Positions 1 to 6,852 of a DNA stretch of 48,406 nucleotides are shown piece after piece. Numbering within the stretch: the stretch's first letter is position 1; each line of letters starts with the position of its first letter. Location: positions 1 through 48,406 of the forward strand of contig NZ_PKRO01000022.1 in assembly GCF_002855495.1 (NCBI RefSeq), written 5' to 3'. The notes under the pieces are model-generated. The model was not told the DNA's origin, did no database searches, and saw nothing but the letters and a program-made list of their open reading frames with translations. A program made the translations under genes and the position numbers. The DNA is from Porphyrobacter sp. TH134 (lineage in GTDB: Bacteria > Pseudomonadota > Alphaproteobacteria > Sphingomonadales > Sphingomonadaceae).

Positions 1-360
1 TCAGCCGCTCAGCGCAAAACCTCTGCATCCAAAGCGTGAATCAGATTTTACGCCAAACGGGAATCCCCTAATCCCCACTTTCGCAACAGGTCTATTGTTG
101 CGCTGCCACATCGCGGTAATCTCGTAGACGGCGCCCGCTGGCATATGCAGGGCAAAATCCTTGCAGCCGGGCAAGGCGTGGAACAGCCGCACGCTCACCC
201 CGGTTTCGGATACATCGCGGATAACACACACGAATTCGCCCTGCGCGGAGACCAGCTTGGCCGCGCGGATCAGCAAGGTAAAGCGCGGCGCGGCGCGCTG
301 GTCGGATTCCGGCGTGCCCGGCGCCGGGTCAAGCCGCGCTGTATTGGTCCCTGTGTCCAT
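1..360 (-). CDS. PilZ domain protein
   Basis: A complete 119-residue protein made almost entirely of one PilZ domain. An arginine pair (QRAAPR, about residues 21-26) is followed by the RDVSETG segment (about 48-54), which fits the RxxxR and (D/N)xSxxG signature that binds cyclic di-GMP in this family. There is no signal peptide, membrane segment or second domain, so it is probably a small cytosolic c-di-GMP receptor. The partner and output cannot be told from the sequence. It is transcribed leftward and its stop is at the window edge, so any downstream partner lies outside. About 160 nt without a recognisable gene separate it from the tRNA-Leu gene. Confidence 0.85.
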   Translation of the reverse strand: MDTGTNTARLDPAPGTPESDQRAAPRFTLLIRAAKLVSAQGEFVCVIRDVSETGVSVRLFHALPGCKDFALHMPAGAVYEITAMWQRNNRPVAKVGIRGFPFGVKSDSRFGCRGFALSG

Positions 361-520
361 CGGTTATTGTCCCAATCCGTCAGCCCCTGGTCCTGGCACT
401 GGCGAGACGCACGAGGGCAAACCCCGCACTTCAAGCCAAGGAGGGTTACGGGAAAGGCGTTAAGGGCGAGATAACCGGGGCGGCTGCGGCCGTCAGGGCG
501 GCTACGCCAAATGACGCAGG

Positions 521-605
521 TGGTACGGGCGGCGGGACTCGAACCCGCACGAGCAAAGCTCAGGGGATTTTAAGTCCCCGGCGTCTACCATTCCGCCACG
601 CCCGC
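521..605 (-). tRNA. tRNA-Leu (anticodon UAA)
   Basis: An 85-nt tRNA read on the minus strand. The 5' acceptor arm GCGGGCG pairs with CGCCCGT (one terminal G-U), the anticodon loop reads CTTAAAA giving anticodon TAA, a class II variable arm is present, and the T arm is GCGGG-TTCGAGT-CCCGC. The 3' CCA is encoded (TGG at 521-523 on the plus strand). The long variable arm and the UAA anticodon identify leucine. Confidence 0.95.
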
Positions 606-711
606 ATCGGTCTGGCCCTTGCCACAGATTGCGGCATGAATGCCAGAGCTTGCCACCCGCAGCATCATCGCCCATCCCGCACACAGCAATTTCACAAGCG
701 GGGCGCGGGAC

Positions 712-2376
712 ATGGCGGGCGAAGCATCTGACGCGCATTCGGTGGTGGCGACCATCCAGCCGGCGATTACGTTGCTGGGCCTCGGCATTGGCGCCGCGCT
801 GGCGAGCCGCGCGCTGCGGCTGAACCCGATTGTCGGCTATCTCGGGCTCGGGCTGGGTCTGGCCAGCCTTGGCATGGCGCAGGATTTCAGCGGGCCGGTG
901 GTGGCCGCCATGGCCGAAGCGGGCGTCATGTTCCTGCTGTTCAATCTTGGCCTGCATTTCTCGCTGGGCCGCATCCGGGCCGAGGCGGGCAATATCTTCG
1001 GCTTCGGCAGCTTGCAGATGCTGGTGGCAGGCGGGGCCTTTGCCGGGCTGCTGGCGCTGCTCGGCCTGCCGGTGATGTTTGCGGTGATTGCGGGCTTTGC
1101 GCTGGGGCTCTCGTCCACGGCTGTCGTGATCGGGCTGGTGCGCGAGCGGGGGCAGGAAGATTGCCCGGTGGGCCGCGCGGCGCAATCGATCCTGATCTTT
1201 CAGGATATCGCCGCGATCCTGCTGCTGGTGACGGCAGGCGCTTTGGCGAGCGGGGGGGCGTTGGCACCCGCATTGGGTATTGCCGGGGCCAAGGCGCTGG
1301 CCGCCTTCGCCATCGCCGTGCTGTTCGCCCGCTATCTGACCGAGCCCCTGTTCGGCCTGATCGCCCGCGCTGGCACGACCGAGGTCTATACCGCCACCGC
1401 GCTGTTCATCGCGCTTGCTGCCGGGTGGGCGACGGGGATGGCCGGGTTATCACTGACGCTGGGCGCGTTTCTGGGTGGGATGGCGGTGGCCGATTCGCGT
1501 TACCGCATTCTGGTGCAGACCGAGATCGACGCCTTTCGCGGGCTGTTTTTGAGCTTTTTCTTCATCTCGGTCGGCCTCAGCATCGATCCGGCGCTGCTGA
1601 TGCGGGACTGGGCGCTGGTGGTGGGTGTGGCGCTGGGGATGATCGCGCTGAAATGCGCCTTCAATGTCGCCGCCGCGCTGCTCAACCGCTGGTCTGTGCC
1701 CGGCTCGATCCAATTGGGCTTTCTGCTGGGGCAGGGGAGCGAATTTGCGCTGGTGCTGCTGGCGCTGCCTGCGGTGGCAGGGCTGGCCGAGCCGCGGCTG
1801 GTCTCTGCGCTGGTGACCGCGATTGCGATCAGTCTGGCGGTCACGCCGCTCATCTCCAACATCGGACGCAAGCTGGCCGGGCGCCTGCGCGCCGGGCCGC
1901 CGGATGCCAAGCTGGCGGGCGATGATGCGCCGGTGCTGATTATCGGCATGACCCCGGCGGGCCGGACGCTGGCCGATGCGCTGGACTTCAACGACATCGC
2001 TTATCTGGCGCTGGAGGCGGATCACGACCGGTTCCAGCTCGCGTTGGCCGATGGCTACCACGTCCACCGCGCCAATCCCGCCGATCCGCGCAGCTGGGAT
2101 GCGATCGGCATCCACCGGCGCGAGGTGCTGGTGGTGGCGACCGGCGATACTGCCGTCTCGCGCGAGGTCACACCGCTCGCGCAGCAGCGCCTGCCCGGTG
2201 TGGCCCGGATTATTGCTGTGCCGGGGCCGGACGAGCTCGATGACATGACCGCGCTGGGCCTGCTGCCGGTCGACATGAGCCTGAGCGGCGGAAGCGAGCG
2301 GCTGATCGAGCTGGTTTTCGCCGCGCTCGGGCAGGAGCGCGCGCTGCCAGTGCCGGGTCTTGCGCGCGCGGCGTAG
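712..2376 (+). CDS. Kef-type monovalent cation:proton antiporter (CPA2 family)
   Basis: A 554-residue membrane protein. The first ~390 residues are a run of hydrophobic segments typical of the CPA2 sodium/proton exchanger fold, including GLALGLSSTAVVIGLV and the conserved FQDIAAILLL. The last ~140 residues resemble the TrkA-N/RCK Rossmann domain of KefB/KefC, which senses nucleotides or glutathione adducts. The nucleotide loop reads GMTPAG instead of GxGxxG, so ligand control may be altered. The likely role is K+/H+ or Na+/H+ exchange at the inner membrane. I chose ATG 712; an in-frame ATG at 640 would add 24 weakly supported residues close to the tRNA. A structured repeat begins 4 nt after the stop codon. 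Confidence 0.85.
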   Translation: MAGEASDAHSVVATIQPAITLLGLGIGAALASRALRLNPIVGYLGLGLGLASLGMAQDFSGPVVAAMAEAGVMFLLFNLGLHFSLGRIRAEAGNIFGFGSLQMLVAGGAFAGLLALLGLPVMFAVIAGFALGLSSTAVVIGLVRERGQEDCPVGRAAQSILIFQDIAAILLLVTAGALASGGALAPALGIAGAKALAAFAIAVLFARYLTEPLFGLIARAGTTEVYTATALFIALAAGWATGMAGLSLTLGAFLGGMAVADSRYRILVQTEIDAFRGLFLSFFFISVGLSIDPALLMRDWALVVGVALGMIALKCAFNVAAALLNRWSVPGSIQLGFLLGQGSEFALVLLALPAVAGLAEPRLVSALVTAIAISLAVTPLISNIGRKLAGRLRAGPPDAKLAGDDAPVLIIGMTPAGRTLADALDFNDIAYLALEADHDRFQLALADGYHVHRANPADPRSWDAIGIHRREVLVVATGDTAVSREVTPLAQQRLPGVARIIAVPGPDELDDMTALGLLPVDMSLSGGSERLIELVFAALGQERALPVPGLARAA

Positions 2377-2379
2377 CAT

Positions 2380-2486
2380 GTTTGCGAAGGCGCCTGCGCG
2401 CCTTCGTCCTCGGTGCGTTTTAAGCCCTGCGGGCTTGAGCACCTGCGGGCGGGCAGTCGCCCTTGCGGCCCGTCCGTTGGCGGGCC
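2380..2486 (+). repeat. Multi-hairpin intergenic repeat, copy A
   Basis: First of four related ~100-nt units, listed in the sense that leaves the adjacent gene. After the kefB-like stop come GTTTG, a perfect 9-bp hairpin (CGAAGGCGC / GCGCCTTCG, loop CTGC, 2385-2406), the conserved box TCCTCGGTGC, then three more hairpins: AAGCCC/GGGCTT (2422-2436), GGGC/GCCC (2451-2462) and GGCCCG/CGGGCC (2467-2486). The other copies keep the boxes and hairpin positions but change the stem sequences. The location suggests a transcript 3'-end element or terminator; no U-tract directly follows the first hairpin. Confidence 0.85.
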
Positions 2487-2522
2487 GATACATTGCTTAG
2501 GTTGGTGTGTCGCGCTGGTCAC

Positions 2523-2625
2523 GGCCCCGCAGGGGCCGCGAGCGCACGGCGCGAGCCGCAGGCGCCCCGTAGCAAAGCGGAGGGAACAGCGCCGAGGACG
2601 TGCCCGCGGAGGCGGGCACGCAATC
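2523..2625 (-). repeat. Multi-hairpin intergenic repeat, copy B
   Basis: Inverted relative to copy A, so the two units face each other between the converging kefB-like and ihfB genes. Leaving ihfB, the order is GATTG, a perfect 9-bp hairpin CGTGCCCGC / GCGGGCACG (loop CTCC, 2599-2620), TCCTCGGCGC, a hairpin GCGC/GCGC (2542-2552) and a hairpin GGCCCC/GGGGCC (2523-2537). The unit ends directly against the ihfB stop codon. The middle part matches copy D closely, so B and D form one subgroup and A and C another. Confidence 0.85.
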
Positions 2626-2904
2626 CTATTTATTCAAGCGCTCGCGGATTTCCTTGCCGGCCTTGAAATAGGGCACGCGCTTGGACGGCACATCGACCGT
2701 TTCGCCGGTGCGCGGGTTGCGCCCGCTGCGCGCTTCGCGTTCGCGCGTCGAGAATGCGCCAAAGCCGCGCAGTTCGACCCGGCCGCCTTCGGCCAGACGT
2801 TGAGCGATTTCATCAAAGAAAATATCCACCACCTGCTCGATCTCGTCGGCGCGCAGCTCGGGATTTGCTTTGTGCAGTTCCTGCAACAATTCGGATCTGA
2901 TCAT
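2626..2904 (-). CDS. ihfB: Integration host factor subunit beta
   Basis: A 92-residue HU/IHF-family DNA-binding protein of typical length. It starts MIRSELLQEL, and the GGRVELRGFGAF segment and the GRNPRTGE beta-ribbon tip are diagnostic. The ribbon inserts into the minor groove and bends DNA sharply. IHF-beta normally pairs with IHF-alpha (ihfA, not in the window) in nucleoid structure, promoter control and site-specific recombination. It ends against repeat copy B. Two copies of CCATGTTAC lie in its upstream region. Confidence 0.95.
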   Translation of the reverse strand: MIRSELLQELHKANPELRADEIEQVVDIFFDEIAQRLAEGGRVELRGFGAFSTREREARSGRNPRTGETVDVPSKRVPYFKAGKEIRERLNK

Positions 2905-2938
2905 CGTGATCTCCGGGCGTGCATCAACGGGTTGTCCG

Positions 2939-2974
2939 CCATGTTACGCCGCAATGCGGGTTGCCCCATGTTAC
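2939..2974. promoter_or_regulatory. Direct repeat CCATGTTAC upstream of ihfB
   Basis: The 9-mer CCATGTTAC occurs at 2939-2947 and 2966-2974, 27 nt start to start, 35-70 nt upstream of the ihfB start. It could be an operator or part of the promoter. Nothing beyond the repetition and position supports a function. Confidence 0.25.
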
Positions 2975-3098
2975 CTGTTATCGCCCTCGACCCGTAAGGC
3001 GGCCCCATTAGTCGCACAGCGGGGGCAGATGCAATCCCGCATAATACGAAGATATACAAAGTGTCACATCATGGGAAAGTGCGCAATGTGCATTTATG

Positions 3099-3467
3099 TC
3101 AACGGCCTGAGCGCGTCGGCGTCACCGCAAGGTCCGCAGGATCAAGACCGAGGCGCTGCATCCGGCTGCGGATCTCGGGCCATTCTTCGCGCAAGAATGC
3201 CTCGCGCTCGGCCATGCGCAGCCGGGCGGCGGCGCCGCGCACCACATACATGCCAACCCCGCGCTGGACTTCGACGAGGCCGTCGTTCTGGAATTGCTGA
3301 TAGGCCTTGGCCACCGTCAGCGGATTGGCCCCCTGTTCAGCCGCCAGCGCCCGCACCGATGGCAGCATCGAGCCCTCGGGATAGACCCCGTCGATAATCG
3401 CCGCCGCGATCTGGTCGCGCAGCTTGAGATAGACGGGCCGGGTTGAGCTTGGGCGGTTGGGGTTCAT
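3099..3467 (-). CDS. GntR family regulator, YtrA-like short form
   Basis: A 122-residue regulator with an N-terminal GntR winged helix (PVYLKLRDQIAAAIIDG, then LPSVRALA and ANPLTVAKAYQQ recognition-helix segments) and only a short helical tail of about 45 residues. That architecture fits the YtrA subfamily, which often controls ABC transporters or membrane-stress genes. I chose ATG 3467 (MNPNRPSS); an upstream in-frame ATG at 3518 would add 17 residues unlike the family. It diverges from the POT transporter, with repeat copy D between them. No ABC genes are adjacent, so the target is unknown. Confidence 0.85.
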   Translation of the reverse strand: MNPNRPSSTRPVYLKLRDQIAAAIIDGVYPEGSMLPSVRALAAEQGANPLTVAKAYQQFQNDGLVEVQRGVGMYVVRGAAARLRMAEREAFLREEWPEIRSRMQRLGLDPADLAVTPTRSGR

Positions 3468-3540
3468 GGCATGCCAGACATCGGTAAGAGCGTCCCTCGC
3501 GAGGTGCATCAGTGCCATAATACAGCCATGCGGTCAATTT

Positions 3541-3648
3541 GTTTGCGTGCGCGCCGCCGGGTTCCCATCCTCGGTGCTGTTCCCTTCGCCACGCTACGGG
3601 GCACCTGCGGCTCGCGCACGTGCGCTCGCGGCCCGTCCTGTGGCGGGT
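3541..3648 (+). repeat. Multi-hairpin intergenic repeat, copy D (decayed hairpin)
   Basis: Closest to copy B: it carries the same central blocks in the same order. From the left it has GTTTG, a 22-nt slot at the place of the 9+4+9 hairpin (3546-3567), TCCTCGGTGC, then a GCGC/GCGC hairpin (3614-3625) and a CCCG/CGGG hairpin (3632-3647). The slot keeps its 22-nt length, but the arms CGTGCGCGC and GGGTTCCCA no longer pair. It lies between the 5' ends of two divergent genes, not after a stop codon. Confidence 0.8.
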
Positions 3649-3792
3649 CGATGATTTGCACTGCCATGATCCTGCTGCACGCATTCCATTACGTCCTGAC
3701 GCAACAAAAGCTTCACATGGGCGCGGCAGGCGCTAGGGTGCGCGGGCATGGGATCGCGTCCGAGGGGGCGCGCAGAAGGGATATCTGCTTAC

Positions 3793-5337
3793 ATGGCCAC
3801 CGCCGATCTTCCGCACGGGGACAGCGCCGGGACTTTCCTCGGCCACCCCAAGGGCTTGTTCGTCCTGTTTTTCGCCGAAATGTGGGAGCGGTTCTCCTAT
3901 TACGGCATGCGGGCGCTGCTGATTTTCTACCTGACCAAGCATTGGCTGTTTTCCGATAGCCAGGCTGGCGTGATCTACGGAGCCTATACCGCGCTGGTGT
4001 ACATCACCCCGGTGCTGGGCGGCTATCTGGCGGACCGTTATCTGGGGCAGCGCAAGGCTGTGACCTATGGCGCAGTGCTGCTGACCTTCGGGCACTTGCT
4101 GATGGGCTTTGAAGGCAATGGTGGGCAGGACGCCGCCAGCCTGAGCATCTTTTGGCTGGCACTGGCCTTTATCATCGTCGGCTCGGGCTTCCTCAAGGCG
4201 AACATCTCGGTGATCGTCGGGCAGCTTTACCCCCGCACCGATGTGCGGCGCGATGGGGCCTATACGATCTTCTACATGGGCATCAATCTTGGCGCGTTCC
4301 TCGGCTCGCTGCTGTGCGGTTATCTCGGCGAAACCTATGGCTGGGCTTACGGCTTCGGCGCGGCGGGCGTGGGGATGTTGCTGGGCCTGATCGTCTTCAT
4401 CGGCTTCAAGCCGCTGCTGCTGGGCCGGGGTGAGCCGCCTTCAGCGCTGGCCAAGGGTACCGAATGGGGCCTTTATGCCATCGGCATCGCTGCTGTCGGC
4501 GCGTGCTGGTGGATGGTGCAGAACCAGGCTGTCGTCGGTTATCTGCTGGGCGGCTTTGGCCTGCTACTGGTGGCCTATGTCATCTTCACCGCCGTGGTTA
4601 AGCTCGAACCGCATGACCGCGACCGGATCTTTGCAGCCATGTTCCTGATCCTCGGATCGATTTTGTTCTGGGCACTGTTTGAACAGGCGGGTTCGTCGCT
4701 CAATCTCTACACCGACCGTTATGTCGACCGGGGCGGAGTGCCCGCTTCGGTGTTCCAGTCGATCAACGCGGCTTACATCGTGCTGCTCGCCCCGCTGTTT
4801 GCAACGCTGTGGACGTGGCTGGGCCGCAAGGGGCTGGAGCCTTCGGCGCCGGCCAAGTTCGGCCTCGCGCTGATGCAGCTGGGCGGGGGCTTCCTCGTGC
4901 TGGTGGCAGGGGCGGCGACAGGGGACATGACCCCGGTACTGTTCATTTTCCTGATTTACCTCCTGCACACCACCGGCGAGCTGTGCCTCAGCCCCGTGGG
5001 TCTTAGCGCAATGAACCGTCTGGCCCCGGCGCACATGGCATCGCTGATCATGGGAACGTGGTTCTTCGCCTCGGCCACCGGCAACTTCGCTGCCGGACTG
5101 ATCGCGGCGGCAACGGGTTCGGAGAAGGCCTCGGGCGAGGGTGCGGGCAAGCAGGTTGTGCTCGACGTTTACAGTCAGATTGGCTGGATCGCGATTGCTG
5201 TGGGCGTCGGCGTGCTGGTGATCAGCCCGCTGATCAGGAAGCTGATGCACCTCGACACGCTCAGGGACGATTCGATACAGGCGCAGATCGAGGACGTCTT
5301 CGGCGACGCCCCGGCAAGCGCCCGCCCGGCCGAGTAA
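3793..5337 (+). CDS. POT family proton-coupled oligopeptide transporter
   Basis: A 514-residue major-facilitator protein of the POT/PTR2 family, which imports di- and tripeptides with protons across the inner membrane. The family signature ExxERFxYYG is present as EMWERFSYYG near the N-terminus, and about 12-14 hydrophobic segments follow. GFLKANISVIVGQLY and LGELCLSPVG-like regions also match. I chose ATG 3793 (MATADLPH), with AGAAGGGA upstream; an in-frame ATG at 3748 would add 15 residues. It stands alone and is followed by a strong hairpin that lies just before the amidohydrolase operon. Confidence 0.93.
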   Translation: MATADLPHGDSAGTFLGHPKGLFVLFFAEMWERFSYYGMRALLIFYLTKHWLFSDSQAGVIYGAYTALVYITPVLGGYLADRYLGQRKAVTYGAVLLTFGHLLMGFEGNGGQDAASLSIFWLALAFIIVGSGFLKANISVIVGQLYPRTDVRRDGAYTIFYMGINLGAFLGSLLCGYLGETYGWAYGFGAAGVGMLLGLIVFIGFKPLLLGRGEPPSALAKGTEWGLYAIGIAAVGACWWMVQNQAVVGYLLGGFGLLLVAYVIFTAVVKLEPHDRDRIFAAMFLILGSILFWALFEQAGSSLNLYTDRYVDRGGVPASVFQSINAAYIVLLAPLFATLWTWLGRKGLEPSAPAKFGLALMQLGGGFLVLVAGAATGDMTPVLFIFLIYLLHTTGELCLSPVGLSAMNRLAPAHMASLIMGTWFFASATGNFAAGLIAAATGSEKASGEGAGKQVVLDVYSQIGWIAIAVGVGVLVISPLIRKLMHLDTLRDDSIQAQIEDVFGDAPASARPAE

Positions 5338-5377
5338 GCCTCGCCAGACACCTAATTCGTCCAACGGCATGGACAGA

Positions 5378-5420
5378 CCTTGCGTTTCCCGTCACACATC
5401 GTGACCGGGAAACGCAAAGG
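5378..5420 (+). promoter_or_regulatory. Long hairpin reaching the ribosome-binding site of the amidohydrolase gene
   Basis: The arm TTGCGTTTCCCGTCAC (5380-5395) pairs with GTGACCGGGAAACGCAA (5401-5417) around the loop ACATC, with one bulged G, giving about 16 bp. Flanking CC and GG can extend it past a bulged A. The likely Shine-Dalgarno AAAGGGG (5416-5422) for ATG 5428 overlaps the base of the 3' arm, so folding would partly hide it. It could also end transcription from the POT gene, but no U-tract follows. Confidence 0.6.
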
Positions 5421-5427
5421 GGTTTGG

Positions 5428-6852
5428 ATGATTATCGACATCAAGCGGCGCGCGCGCATGGGTGCGCTGGCCACGATTGCGAGCGCATTGGCGCTGAGCG
5501 CCTGCGCCACGACCGGCAGCAGCGGAGACACCGCCAGCGCCTCGGCCAAGTCGGATGACAAGGCCTTCGCCGCCACGCCGGCGGGCGAGCCGGTCTTTGC
5601 CTCGACCTACAAGCCCTTCCCCAATATCGCCACCGCGCTGACCGGCGCGACGGTCTATGATGGCAAGGGCGGGAAGATCGAGAACGGCACGGTCTTCTTC
5701 AGCGGCGGGAAAATCGTCGCGGTGGGCGGACCCGACACCCCGATCCCGGCCGACATCGCGGTGTTCGACGGCACCGGCAAGTTCGTCACCCCCGGGATCA
5801 TCGACATTCACTCGCACCTTGGTGATTACCCCTCGCCCGGCGTGCAGGCGCATTCCGACGGCAACGAAGCGACCGCGCCGACCACGCCGGAGGTCTGGGC
5901 CGAACATTCGGTCTGGCCGCAAGACCCCGGCTTCAGCCGCGCGCTGGCCAATGGCGGGGTGACCGCGCTCCAGATCCTGCCGGGCTCTGCCAACCTGATG
6001 GGCGGGCGCTCGGTGACGCTCAAGAACGTGCCTGCCCGCACGGTGCAGGGGATGAAGTTCCCGGGCGCACCCTATTCGATGAAGATGGCCTGCGGGGAGA
6101 ACCCCAAGCGGGTCTATGGCTCCAAGGGGCGGATGCCTTCGACCCGGATGGGCAACCTCGCCGTCAACCGCGAAACCTGGCTCGGCGCGATCGATTACGC
6201 CAATGATCCGAAGGCTAAGCGCGATCTCGGCAAGGAGACGCTGGTGGGCGTGTTGAAGGGCGAAATCCTGATCCAGAACCACTGCTACCGCGCGGATGAA
6301 ATGGCGCTGGTGCTCGATATGGCCAAGGAGATGGGCTACAAGGTCGCCGCCTTCCACCACGCGGTCGAAGCCTACAAGATCGGCGATCTGCTGCGCGAGA
6401 ATGACGTGTGCAGCGCGATCTGGGCCGATTGGTACGGCTTCAAGATGGAAAGCTACGACGGCATTCTGGAAAACGCCGCCTTCCTGCAACGCGAAGGCGC
6501 GTGTGTGGTGATCCACTCGGATGACCAGAACGATATCCAGCGCCTGAACCAGGAAGCCGCCAAGGCGCAGGCTGCCGGGCTGCGACTGGGGATGGATATT
6601 CCCGATGCGACGGTGATCCAGTGGCTCACCTTCAACGCCGCCAAGGCGATGGGGATCGACAAGATGACCGGCAGCCTTGAGGTCGGCAAGATGGCCGATG
6701 TGGTGCTGTGGAACGGCGATCCGCTGAGCGTTTACTCGCGCCCCGAAAAGGTCTGGATCGACGGCGCGCTGATGTTCGATGCGATGAACCCCAAGATAAG
6801 GCCCGTCAGCGATTTCGAGCTTGGCCAGCCCGGTGAAGGAGATGTGAAATGA
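5428..6852 (+). CDS. Amidohydrolase family lipoprotein, catalytic member
   Basis: A 474-residue protein of the amidohydrolase superfamily. Residues 1-26 form a lipoprotein signal ending in LALSAC, so it should be anchored on the periplasmic side of a membrane. The metal-binding elements are present: DIHSHLG after TPGI, LIQNHCYRADE, AAFHHAVEAY and VIHSDDQND, giving the expected HxH, two further histidines and an aspartate. The imidazolonepropionase-like C-terminus (GSLEVGKMADVVLWNGDPL) is typical. The substrate is unknown; cyclic amides or dipeptides are common in the family. ATG 5428 is preferred. Its stop overlaps the next start (ATGA). Confidence 0.88.
   Translation: MIIDIKRRARMGALATIASALALSACATTGSSGDTASASAKSDDKAFAATPAGEPVFASTYKPFPNIATALTGATVYDGKGGKIENGTVFFSGGKIVAVGGPDTPIPADIAVFDGTGKFVTPGIIDIHSHLGDYPSPGVQAHSDGNEATAPTTPEVWAEHSVWPQDPGFSRALANGGVTALQILPGSANLMGGRSVTLKNVPARTVQGMKFPGAPYSMKMACGENPKRVYGSKGRMPSTRMGNLAVNRETWLGAIDYANDPKAKRDLGKETLVGVLKGEILIQNHCYRADEMALVLDMAKEMGYKVAAFHHAVEAYKIGDLLRENDVCSAIWADWYGFKMESYDGILENAAFLQREGACVVIHSDDQNDIQRLNQEAAKAQAAGLRLGMDIPDATVIQWLTFNAAKAMGIDKMTGSLEVGKMADVVLWNGDPLSVYSRPEKVWIDGALMFDAMNPKIRPVSDFELGQPGEGDVK

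Noticed and set aside
502..1185. Long reading frame on the minus strand over tRNA-Leu and the kefB-like gene
   Set aside because: It overlaps the tRNA and the antiporter coding strand, with low-complexity Arg/Gln-rich translation typical of high-GC antisense frames.
2413..2997. 194-codon frame on the plus strand over the repeats and ihfB
   Set aside because: It runs through both repeat units and antisense to ihfB; the translation has no recognisable domain.
5380..5427. TTG start at 5380 for the first amidohydrolase
   Set aside because: It lies inside the long hairpin and would add 16 residues before a good lipoprotein signal that starts at ATG 5428 after AAAGGGG.
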